This document shows positions 1 to 5,367 of a stretch of 6,393 nucleotides of DNA, one piece after another. How positions within the stretch are numbered: position 1 is the first letter of the stretch; each line of letters starts with the position of its first letter. Origin of the DNA: an uncultured Pirellulaceae bacterium (GTDB lineage Bacteria > Planctomycetota > Planctomycetia > Pirellulales > Pirellulaceae); the NCBI GenBank assembly GCA_934255105.1, contig CAKQNH010000284.1, positions 1 through 6,393 of the forward strand. Direction: 5' to 3'. The translations under genes were made by a program, and so were the position numbers. A model generated the notes under the pieces. It was given only the letters and a program-made list of their open reading frames with translations. It was not told where the DNA came from and searched no databases.

Positions 1-333
1 TTCCCTATCCCAAGCGGACTCTCAATTCGGGATTTAACGGGATTACAATGGCCATATAAGTTGAGACTTGGCATCTAGAAGGCGTTGCTATTTCCGCCAA
101 TTGCAGGGATGCTCAGGATAACCATGTCGAGCTCCCTTACTCAAGCGGTTTCTGCCACACGGGATTAACCAAACCGTCTATCGCGGTCTGTAGCTGGAAG
201 GTTTCACTGCGGCAGGATCGTATAGAATCAAGCGGTGGTTATGTTGAGCCGGTGTTGCTTGAGCGAATTCTTCAATTATCTTCAAACTGAACCGCTCCCT
301 GGATCGCCCCCTAATCCACACATATCATGCTGC
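1..333. other. Intergenic DNA, no recognisable gene
   Basis: I see no credible coding region in this stretch. Translations of all frames are short or lack recognisable motifs. Two short words recur: CAAGCGG at 11-17, 142-148 and 229-235, and ACGGGATTA at 37-45 and 159-167. They do not have a constant spacing. The stretch may be decayed DNA of the same element that left the recombinase remnant just downstream, but that is inference only. Confidence 0.5.
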
Positions 334-453
334 CCGTTTGCCCCGCACGTCGTCAACGAGTGGCTGGGGCACGATAGCACCACTGCCGAGCGTCACTATC
401 TGCAAGTCACCCCTGAGCATTTGCATCGGGCGGCAATGATGCGGACGGTGCCA
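334..453 (+). pseudogene. C-terminal remnant of a tyrosine recombinase/integrase
   Basis: The reading frame carries a segment reading HVVNEWLGHD followed by STTAERHYLQVT and PEHLHRA. This matches the end of the catalytic domain of tyrosine recombinases: a W-L-G-H motif holding the box-III histidine, then the tyrosine nucleophile in R-H-Y about ten residues later. The HYLQVT..H wording is typical of integrases I associate with planctomycetes. The catalytic Arg of box I and the H-x-x-R of box II are absent, and upstream residues do not resemble an integrase, so only about 40 of the usual 300-400 residues remain. The frame is open from a GTG at 235 (ATG at 241) to a TAA at 613-615. Its last part runs antisense through a terminator and half of a tRNA gene, so the open frame is not good evidence of a functional protein. 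It sits about 120 bp from tRNA-Lys, which fits an old tRNA-directed integration. It could instead be a gene truncated by rearrangement. Confidence 0.7.
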
Positions 454-522
454 GATGAGCCGATTTGTACTGCGTCCTGTACTGAGGAACCGCACAGAAC
501 AGGGGAGAATAGCCGCCCTACC

Positions 523-560
523 AAAAAAGAAAACCCTGGAAAACCAAGGCTTTCCAGGGT
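523..560 (-). terminator. Intrinsic terminator of tRNA-Lys
   Basis: A perfect 10-bp stem (533-542 ACCCTGGAAA with 551-560 TTTCCAGGGT) encloses an 8-nt loop. Read on the minus strand, it is followed by a T-rich tract interrupted by one C (positions 532 down to 523). It begins 16 bp beyond the mature 3' end of the tRNA, the expected place for a Rho-independent terminator. The plus strand lacks a T run after the stem, so it is directional. Confidence 0.8.
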
Positions 561-576
561 GCGTAATGCCGTAAAG

Positions 577-650
577 TACCCCCGCAAGGACTCGAACCTT
601 GGACCCGCTGATTAAGAGTCAGCTGCTCTAACCAACTGAGCTACGGAGGC
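577..650 (-). tRNA. tRNA-Lys (anticodon CTT)
   Basis: The minus strand folds into a complete 74-nt cloverleaf. The acceptor strands GCCTCCG and CGGGGGT pair over seven positions, with G-U wobbles at 1-72 and 4-69. The D stem is GCTC/GAGC with a loop containing GTTGGTTA. The anticodon stem is GCTGA/TCAGC with loop CTCTTAA, giving anticodon CTT, which reads AAG lysine codons. The variable loop is GGGTC, and the T stem CAAGG/CCTTG encloses TTCGAGT. The discriminator base is A. CCA is not encoded (ACTT follows), so the end must be added by tRNA nucleotidyltransferase. A promoter-like pair lies upstream and an intrinsic terminator downstream, so this looks like a monocistronic tRNA unit. Confidence 0.96.
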
Positions 651-684
651 GTGTGCGATTGTGTTGGCTGTCTGAAGGTCAAGA

Positions 685-712
685 ATATTAATCTAACTTG
701 CAAATCACGCAA
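685..712 (-). promoter_or_regulatory. Probable sigma-70-type promoter of tRNA-Lys
   Basis: On the minus strand, TTGCGT (707-712) and TAATAT (685-690) are separated by 16 bp. They match the -35 and -10 consensus well at TTG and TAxxxT. Transcription would begin near 677-679, leaving a leader of about 28 nt before the tRNA 5' end. The assignment rests on consensus match and position only. Confidence 0.45.
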
Positions 713-1017
713 GCCCTTTTTGAGGGTCCGACCACAGTGCGGGGCTGAACTTTTGACATTTTTAAGGTCGAGTTGCAAGGCTTGCGTAAAGTAAAGGGCT
801 TCGTTGGGAGTGACGTATTACTGCGAGCTGCGGAGATGTGGAGCTTGAAGTGAGAGGGAATGTTGGATTTGACAATGAGCTCAACGCGAGAGCAGTCCCT
901 TCTCCAATGCTGTTAAATACTATTTCAGTGTGGATTCCAGGGTTTTGCGTAGGGGAAGCTGCTAAGACTTTCGCCAGATTGCACCGACGGTCCCAAGGCT
1001 TGGCGACTTGGGTCACA
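713..1017. other. Intergenic DNA, no supported gene
   Basis: Both strands have short open frames here, but none has a recognisable motif or a start with good context. One 9-bp inverted repeat links it to the tRNA promoter: ACGCAAGCC (707-715) with GGCTTGCGT (779-787). A TTGACA at 753-758 resembles a -35 box, but no -10 partner lies at the right distance. I assign no function. Confidence 0.5.
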
Positions 1018-1082
1018 AAATGCTTAGGGGGATTCTACCCCCTCGCCTGGTGGAGGCACCGCCGCAACGCTGTGAAGCATTT
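1018..1082. repeat. Palindromic module with paired ends AAATGCTT/AAGCATTT
   Basis: The ends AAATGCTT (1018-1025) and AAGCATTT (1075-1082) are perfect reverse complements, so the 65-bp module can fold on itself. Inside is a second small hairpin, AGGGGG at 1026-1031 facing CCCCCT at 1038-1043 around the loop ATTCTA. The right end overlaps the left arm of the 249-bp inverted-repeat cassette starting at 1064. No T tract follows on either strand, so it does not look like an intrinsic terminator. It may be a dispersed miniature repeat, which needs genome-wide copies to confirm. Confidence 0.5.
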
Positions 1083-1109
1083 GTCTGCAGCAATTTGCTG
1101 TGTTTCATT

Positions 1110-1188
1110 GTAGAACAGTTGTCTCAATTGTTCGTCGCTGGCTTTGCCAGCGACGTGCGAATCAAACGATTGGGGACAATCGTTCTAC
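1110..1188. repeat. Long imperfect inverted repeat (hairpin)
   Basis: The left arm (1110-1142) pairs with the right arm (1146-1188). GTAGAAC (1110-1116) pairs with GTTCTAC (1182-1188), TTGTC (1119-1123) with GACAA (1175-1179), and CAATTGTT (1125-1132) with AACGATTG (1165-1172) using one G-U. The core is a perfect 10-bp stem, CGTCGCTGGC (1133-1142) with GCCAGCGACG (1146-1155), around a TTT loop. The right arm bulges by 9 nt at 1156-1164. The right arm is also the first 34-bp tandem unit, so the left arm is an inverted, diverged copy of that unit. Confidence 0.75.
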
Positions 1189-1290
1189 GTGTGAACCAAA
1201 CGGCTGGGGACAATCGTTCTAGGTGTGAACCAAACGATTGGGGACAATCGTTCTACGTGCGAACCAAACGATTGGGGACAATCGTTCTAC
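1155..1290. repeat. Four tandem 34-bp units, each a potential hairpin
   Basis: Units are at 1155-1188, 1189-1222, 1223-1256 and 1257-1290 with no spacer. Units 1, 3 and 4 contain AACGATTG, then GGGA, then CAATCGTT: a perfect 8-bp stem with a tetraloop. Unit 2 reads AACGGCTG in the first arm, which weakens the stem with one G-U and one C-A mismatch, and ends in AG instead of AC. Units also differ at GTGCGA versus GTGTGA, and unit 1 has AATC where the others have AACC. The 34-bp period is not a multiple of three and no frame resembles a protein. There are no unique spacers, so it is not a CRISPR array. Confidence 0.9.
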
Positions 1291-1315
1291 GGAAAGTGCT
1301 TCACAGCGTTGCTGT

Positions 1316-1430
1316 ATCTTTGAGGGATGCAGTATAGGATCTTTGAGGGATGCAGTACAGGATCTTTGAGGGATGCAGTACAGGATCTTTGAGGGATGCA
1401 GTACAGGATCTTTGAGGGATGCAGTACAGG
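1316..1430. repeat. Five tandem 23-bp units
   Basis: Units start at 1316, 1339, 1362, 1385 and 1408. Each begins ATCTTTGAGGGATGC and ends AGTACAGG. Units 2-5 are identical; unit 1 has one change (AGTATAGG). The near-perfect identity points to recent expansion or active homogenisation. The unit is not a strong palindrome beyond GTAC, and 23 bp is not a multiple of three, so a coding repeat is unlikely. The array begins 3 bp after the right arm of the 249-bp cassette and ends about 175 bp before the EF-hand gene start. Confidence 0.93.
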
Positions 1431-1605
1431 GCGATGGGCGAAACCATCGGAATCGTGTGGGGTTACACTATGATGGGGTTACCAATCTGCCCGGCGATGA
1501 AGGACATGCACGGTGCATCATGCTGTGGGGCAGATGCTGTGCAGCTAGCGAATTCCGACCCGCGTCGCCACCTGCTTAGGCCGAATTGCTTTGAAAGAAC
1601 TGATC
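1431..1605 (+). promoter_or_regulatory. Upstream region of the EF-hand gene, possible promoter
   Basis: This 175-bp stretch separates the 23-bp array from the EF-hand gene. A TATGAT at 1469-1474 resembles a -10 box but no good -35 lies 16-18 bp upstream. It falls between two direct copies of GGGGTTAC (1459-1466 and 1475-1482), which could be a binding site for a regulator. A small hairpin CGATGG/CCATCG (1432-1437/1444-1449) and a dyad ATGCAC-G-GTGCAT (1506-1518) are also present. No strong Shine-Dalgarno sequence precedes the start; only GAAAG occurs at about the right distance. Confidence 0.25.
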
Positions 1606-3003
1606 ATGCGTACATATCTCTATCCTTTGGCTCCAGCGATGTGCTGGCTGGTGGTGTGCTTGGCGTCGCCCACAGTGGCTCAGCCACCGAGGGGGGGCGG
1701 CGATTCAGGTGGCTCAAGTGGCGGTTGGAGCCGCGGAGGTGACAGCGGCGGCAGTTGGGATCGCGGGGGACGAGGCGAGAGCAGTTGGCGCGGAAGTAGT
1801 AGCCGCAGCGGAAGCGATCGGGGCAGCGATCGGGGCAGCAGCGGCGATCGAGGAGGCTTCAACCCGGCGGAAATGCTCAAGCGTTTCGACCGCAATGGCA
1901 ATAATATGATCGACCCCGAGGAGGCTCAGGGGCCAGCTCAGTTCTTCCTGCAGCGGCTGGCACAAAATAATCCCAGCATCGATCTGACCAAGCCCGTGCC
2001 CATCGATAAGCTAGTGGGGGAGATGGATCGCATGCGCGGTGGTTCCAGTAGCAGCAGTAGCAGTAGCGGCGGCACCGAGTCGCAGGCAAGCAAACTGCCC
2101 GAGCTACTAGTGCCCGATTTCAGCTTGAAGACGGTCGTCGAGCCTCTCCCTGGCTTCGGCTCAGGCAGCACGCTATTTAACGTCAATGTCGAGGAGCGAG
2201 ATACGAAGGAAGCCGAGGATCGTATAGGGCGTTACGATTCCAACAAAGATGGACTGCTGGATGCCGAGGAACTCAAACGCGGGCGCTGGTCGGATGATCC
2301 AATGCAGTACGACCGCAATCGGGATGGCAAGCTGAGCAAGTCTGAACTGGCCGTGCGCTACGCCCAGCGTCGAGTAGCCGATCAGGCGGCGCAGCAGAAC
2401 GAGCAGGGCCAAAGAACTGATTCACGCTCTGGTCGCGGGGGCGATTCCCGCGGTTGGAGTCGCAGCGATAACCGGCCCGAAGAAGCCAAAGAACCTGTCT
2501 CACGCTTCGGCGATGCCAAGAGCTATCGCTCGACGGCATCTGCGAGCAGTAAAACTAGCGGCCTGCCCGACTTCTTCGCTCGTAGCGACGTCAACGGCGA
2601 TGGACAAGTCACCATGAATGAGTTCAGTAGCTCATGGAATGCAGAGACGTTGGCAGAATTTCAAAAGTGGGATCTGAATGGGGATGGCATTATCCTGCCG
2701 AGCGAGTGCATTGCGGCGCTCGCTGGGGGTGCACGAGTCAGTGGAATGACTGCGGGCAGCTCACCGACCGCAGGCACAGACGCGGACAAGGGGCAGGCTA
2801 CTTCATCCTCCGCTGCGCGCAGCGCGCCCGGTGGACCTGAACTGGAGTGGGCCAAGCGCCAAATCGGTAAATACGATACCAATGGCGACGGGCAGTTGAC
2901 CGCCAATGAATGGAAGTCCATGTTGGTCGACCCCTCGGCGGCGGATACCGACGGCGATGGTGTCATCACGGTCGATGAGTATGCGGCCTTTCGGGCGAAA
3001 TAG
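1606..3003 (+). CDS. Secreted EF-hand calcium-binding protein, seven EF loops
   Basis: This 465-residue protein is predicted to be exported and to bind calcium. Residues 1-25 form a signal peptide with hydrophobic core MCWLVVCLA and a likely cleavage after PTVA. Residues 26-85 are a disordered Gly/Ser/Arg/Asp linker (GGDSGG, DRGSDRGS). Seven canonical 12-residue EF loops follow, all with Asp at position 1 and Glu at position 12: 95-106, 211-222, 236-247, 328-339, 356-367, 424-435 and 447-458. Examples are DVNGDGQVTMNE and DTDGDGVITVDE. Loops 2-7 form three pairs joined by Ser-rich or charged linkers, including eight consecutive Ser near residue 150. The ATG at 1606 is chosen because it gives a compact signal peptide; an in-frame TTG at 1591 would add five residues. 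No enzymatic domain is visible. Families like this are common in planctomycetes, and the ligand or partner is unknown. Confidence 0.88.
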   Translation: MRTYLYPLAPAMCWLVVCLASPTVAQPPRGGGDSGGSSGGWSRGGDSGGSWDRGGRGESSWRGSSSRSGSDRGSDRGSSGDRGGFNPAEMLKRFDRNGNNMIDPEEAQGPAQFFLQRLAQNNPSIDLTKPVPIDKLVGEMDRMRGGSSSSSSSSGGTESQASKLPELLVPDFSLKTVVEPLPGFGSGSTLFNVNVEERDTKEAEDRIGRYDSNKDGLLDAEELKRGRWSDDPMQYDRNRDGKLSKSELAVRYAQRRVADQAAQQNEQGQRTDSRSGRGGDSRGWSRSDNRPEEAKEPVSRFGDAKSYRSTASASSKTSGLPDFFARSDVNGDGQVTMNEFSSSWNAETLAEFQKWDLNGDGIILPSECIAALAGGARVSGMTAGSSPTAGTDADKGQATSSSAARSAPGGPELEWAKRQIGKYDTNGDGQLTANEWKSMLVDPSAADTDGDGVITVDEYAAFRAK

Positions 3004-3026
3004 AAGATGCTGCTCTTCTAGCAGCA
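3001..3026 (+). other. Two mutually exclusive hairpins at the EF-hand gene stop
   Basis: The stop codon lies in a perfect 7-bp stem TAGAAGA (3001-3007) / TCTTCTA (3014-3020) with a 6-nt loop. An alternative 7-bp stem TGCTGCT (3008-3014) / AGCAGCA (3020-3026) uses the first loop and second arm. There is no T tract after either, so this is not a classical intrinsic terminator. It could shape the mRNA 3' end, or be chance in low-complexity DNA. Confidence 0.35.
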
Positions 3027-3086
3027 GCGGCCTCTCGCGTGGTCAAAGCGCCGCCAATGTTGCGGTCCTGGGATGCTCTTTTGTGC

Positions 3087-3106
3087 GGACACGCGTTGCG
3101 CGGTCC
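3087..3106. repeat. Bulged GC-rich hairpin
   Basis: GGAC (3087-3090) plus CGCG (3092-3095) pair with CGCG (3099-3102) plus GTCC (3103-3106) around a TTG loop, leaving A3091 as a single bulge. It lies between two convergent genes. No T tract follows on either strand, so an intrinsic terminator is not supported. Confidence 0.4.
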
Positions 3107-3127
3107 CCGCTCCCTCGCTTAGGCTCG

Positions 3128-3148
3128 ACCTCTCCCAAAGGGAGAAGT
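3128..3148. repeat. Hairpin TCTCCC-AAA-GGGAGA with flanking pairs
   Basis: A perfect 6-bp stem (3131-3136 / 3140-3145) with an AAA loop extends outward by two more pairs (A3128-T3148 and C3129-G3147) across one mismatch. The left flank CCCTCGCTTAGGCTCGACC gives it the look of a dispersed intergenic element that I believe recurs in other bacterial genomes; I cannot check this here. It lacks a following T run. Confidence 0.4.
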
Positions 3149-3258
3149 GCCAGAGCGTGCAAAGGAAATAAGGGAGTAGATACAGCGCAATCGGAACTGG
3201 AGCGGTATATGCTTGGGCTTCCAGCGCTTCCTCAGGCTGCCCTTTTATCGCACTACTG

Positions 3259-3271
3259 CCCGCTTAGCGGG
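3259..3271. repeat. Short hairpin CCCGC-TTA-GCGGG
   Basis: A perfect 5-bp GC stem with a 3-nt loop in the convergent intergenic gap. It could help end transcription of the minus-strand pair, since it lies about 100 bp past the MutS-like stop, but no T tract follows. Function is unproven. Confidence 0.3.
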
Positions 3272-3300
3272 AGGATACCTTACGAGAGATATTCTTCCCA

Positions 3301-3370
3301 AGATGCAAGATGCAAGATGCAAGATGCAAGATGCAAATAGCAAATAGCAAATCGCAAATAGCAAATCGGA
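3301..3370. repeat. Array of ten heptamers of two types
   Basis: Five exact copies of AGATGCA (3301-3335) are followed in the same 7-bp register by five AATAGCA-type heptamers (3336-3370: AATAGCA twice, AATCGCA, AATAGCA, AATCGGA). The array ends 2 bp from the stop codon of the MutS-like gene. Most units share the ending GCA, so the two types look like diverged expansions of one ancestor. Because three heptamers make 21 bp, open frames run through the array and yield spurious proteins such as repeats of QDARCKM. Similar heptamer runs occur between genes in some cyanobacteria and, from memory, planctomycetes. Confidence 0.93.
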
Positions 3371-3372
3371 AA

Positions 3373-5319
3373 CTACTCGAGCCCGACGAGCTTGAGAAGT
3401 TTCATGGCGTTGGTGGTGGGAGTCGAGCCGGGATGCATCTTATAGTCAAACCGCATGACCTCTTTGCCATCCACGGTCTCGAAGTACTCGTGAAAGTGGA
3501 CGACTTGGCTCACTCGTTCAATGGACTCGACAGTGGCCAAGTCGAGGTCGTGAGTTGAGAGCAACCCGCAGGCACCGTAGCTGAGCAGTCGCTGGACCAC
3601 GGTCTCTACGGCCAGTTGCCGTTCGCGGCTATTGGTTCCTTGTAAGATTTCATCCAGTAGGAATAGGATCGGTGCGGCGGGTGGGGCGGGCACGCGGTCG
3701 GTAGCAACGGAGGCTGCTTGAATTAAATCAGCTTGGTCTGGGCAAGTCAGTTGGTGGCGGCGGTGAGCCAGATCGACGACATCTTTTAAGCGACGGAGTT
3801 CGGCCATGAAGAAGGAGACGCCGTCGCGCAAACTATCGCGCACGCGGATGCTCGTGGCCAGTTCAAACAGCGGCGTGGAAAACTGCTGGGCACACACCGG
3901 CGCGCCGGTGCGAGCCAAGACAAGATTCAGTCCCAGCGAGCGCAGAAAGGTGCTTTTACCAGCCATGTTGGAGCCGGTTACCAGCAGTAGCGGTCGGTCG
4001 CTGGCGAGCCGTACGTCATTGGCTACGCGGTCGTCGTCGGACAACAGTGGATGGCCGATCGCTACGCCGTGCAGTTTTATGCCTGGGTCCAATTGTGGTT
4101 CGGGATATGCCCAGTCGCGATTTTCGTCTGCCAGCGTGGCGGCGCTAACGATCGCTTCACATGTGCCTAACGCGTCAAACCACTCGGGTACGTCGGCCCC
4201 AAAGCGGACCTTCCAGCGCTCGAACATTTTTAAAATGCGAAAGTCCCACATGCACGTCAACTGGAGTATCAAATACACGACGTACATCAGTGGGTCGCGC
4301 TGCAGGTTGGCCAGGCGCACTAGAGTTAGCAGTTTGCTGAAGCCGCGCGTGGCGCAACTCGACTGCTCTGTAGCGACCTGCCGGACCTGATCCAGCAGTC
4401 CGTCGTCGTGGGGCAATTTGGCGAAGGACTCAAACAACTCGGCGAATCGCGCAGTGGCTTGATGCGAACCGGTAGCCTGTTGGAAGATGTCGTGAATCCA
4501 GCTTCCCCATAGACCGGTGACGATGACATTGAGCAGCAGTCCGCCGCCGAGCAGTCCCACGGCGATGTTGGGCAGCGTCGTTTTTTCGCCACTGGTTATC
4601 GCGATGACAACTAGCACGGCGCCGCAAGCGATGAGCGCGGGGCCGAGGTAACTGAGCCCGTGGGCTAGCCGGTGTCGAGGCAACCACGGTGGGCTGGCCG
4701 CCCACTGCGGCAGGCCATAGACGTTCTTTTCCTGCCCGGCTGAGTTGTGAGCCTGGACGGTTTTGACGATTGCCAATCGCATTTCACGCTGGCCGGTCAT
4801 CTTCTGGACGGCCTGTTGCCTCAAACGGACTGTGGGCCAATCGGTGCTTTCGGCAATCCAGCTTTGCAGCTTGCGGCGACCGGGTAGCGTGCCCGCTAGC
4901 GAGAGCAAGTTGAGCAGGCTGGCGCCCCCTGCCACATCTAAGTCGTCGGCAAAGGACAGCTCAGCAAACTCGGGGAGCAAGTGCTGTTCGGGCAAGCGAT
5001 TCCAGTCGCGATCGAGGCGGGCCAGCAAGCGATGGAGCAATTGTTGATCGGCAGCTTGACGCAAAATCCCTAGTCGCAGATGTTCGTGCCAGACGATAGC
5101 GGCCAGAAAGGCCGCTGCGGCCAATCCGCCGAACCATAGCAGCGGCGTTCGATAACCGACGTCGGCAAAGCCAAAAAAAAGTCCGCCGAAGGCGGAGAAA
5201 AAGAAGATCGTGCGCAACCAAATCATCTGCACGTGCTGCTTCCGCAGAAGCTCCAGTGCGGCGTCGGCCTGTTGCAGTTGAATTTGGTAAGCGACGCGAG
5301 CCGGAAGCGGAGTAGGCAA
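3373..5319 (-). CDS. Membrane-anchored MutS-family ATPase (not canonical mismatch repair MutS)
   Basis: This 648-residue protein ends in a MutS ATPase domain: Walker A GSNMAGKS (449-456), Walker B ILFLLDE (551-557), the GTNSRE motif (561-566) and STHD (588-591). A helical core typical of MutS levers precedes it. The N-terminal half has four likely membrane segments, about residues 33-52, 58-77, 226-243 and 252-271. The mismatch-reading domain I and its Phe-x-Glu motif are absent, so canonical mismatch repair is unlikely. It belongs with MutS-like membrane proteins whose role is not established. An Ala/Pro-rich insertion (about 535-550) precedes Walker B. The start is TTG at 5319; the frame stays open upstream to the hflX stop without an ATG or GTG. 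The next internal Met is residue 32, which would delete the N-terminal amphipathic stretch. It lies 48 bp after hflX on the same strand and is probably cotranscribed. Confidence 0.85.
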   Translation of the reverse strand: MPTPLPARVAYQIQLQQADAALELLRKQHVQMIWLRTIFFFSAFGGLFFGFADVGYRTPLLWFGGLAAAAFLAAIVWHEHLRLGILRQAADQQLLHRLLARLDRDWNRLPEQHLLPEFAELSFADDLDVAGGASLLNLLSLAGTLPGRRKLQSWIAESTDWPTVRLRQQAVQKMTGQREMRLAIVKTVQAHNSAGQEKNVYGLPQWAASPPWLPRHRLAHGLSYLGPALIACGAVLVVIAITSGEKTTLPNIAVGLLGGGLLLNVIVTGLWGSWIHDIFQQATGSHQATARFAELFESFAKLPHDDGLLDQVRQVATEQSSCATRGFSKLLTLVRLANLQRDPLMYVVYLILQLTCMWDFRILKMFERWKVRFGADVPEWFDALGTCEAIVSAATLADENRDWAYPEPQLDPGIKLHGVAIGHPLLSDDDRVANDVRLASDRPLLLVTGSNMAGKSTFLRSLGLNLVLARTGAPVCAQQFSTPLFELATSIRVRDSLRDGVSFFMAELRRLKDVVDLAHRRHQLTCPDQADLIQAASVATDRVPAPPAAPILFLLDEILQGTNSRERQLAVETVVQRLLSYGACGLLSTHDLDLATVESIERVSQVVHFHEYFETVDGKEVMRFDYKMHPGSTPTTNAMKLLKLVGLE

Positions 5320-5367
5320 TGGAGCAACTCTAAGGGGATGCAGCGGGTGGGGGGGAATGGGTTTATG

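Larger units (their letters stand above)
1064..1312. repeat. 249-bp cassette bounded by a perfect 16-bp inverted repeat
   Basis: GCAACGCTGTGAAGCA at 1064-1079 is the exact reverse complement of TGCTTCACAGCGTTGC at 1297-1312. The interior holds a long imperfect hairpin and four tandem 34-bp hairpin units and has no supported gene. Size, terminal inverted repeats and lack of coding capacity recall a miniature inverted-repeat transposable element. However, I see no target-site duplication directly outside the arms, and no transposase in the window. An alternative is a locally evolved regulatory or structural block. Confidence 0.5.

Noticed and set aside
753..758. TTGACA as a plus-strand promoter
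   Set aside because: No TATAAT-like sequence lies 15-19 bp downstream and no gene begins nearby.
762..1016. Possible small protein on the minus strand (84 residues)
   Set aside because: No domain or signal, no ribosome binding site, and it overlaps another equally unconvincing frame; probably chance.
838..1113. Possible small protein on the plus strand (91 residues)
   Set aside because: No recognisable motif, weak start, and its end lies in the palindromic repeat module.
1008..1337. Open frame across the 34-bp array (109 residues)
   Set aside because: Its repeated NRLGTIVLR-like segments merely translate the hairpin units in shifting frames, since 34 is not divisible by three.
1155..1430. 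CRISPR array
   Set aside because: The units are directly adjacent with no unique spacers of regular length, and no cas gene is in the window.
2906..3558. Open frames rich in QDARCKM and IANSKSQ repeats
   Set aside because: They translate the heptamer array and the antisense end of the MutS-like gene; no independent evidence of coding.
3373..5319. Canonical mismatch-repair MutS (mutS1)
   Set aside because: Only 648 residues, no N-terminal mismatch-binding domain or Phe-x-Glu motif, and four predicted membrane helices.
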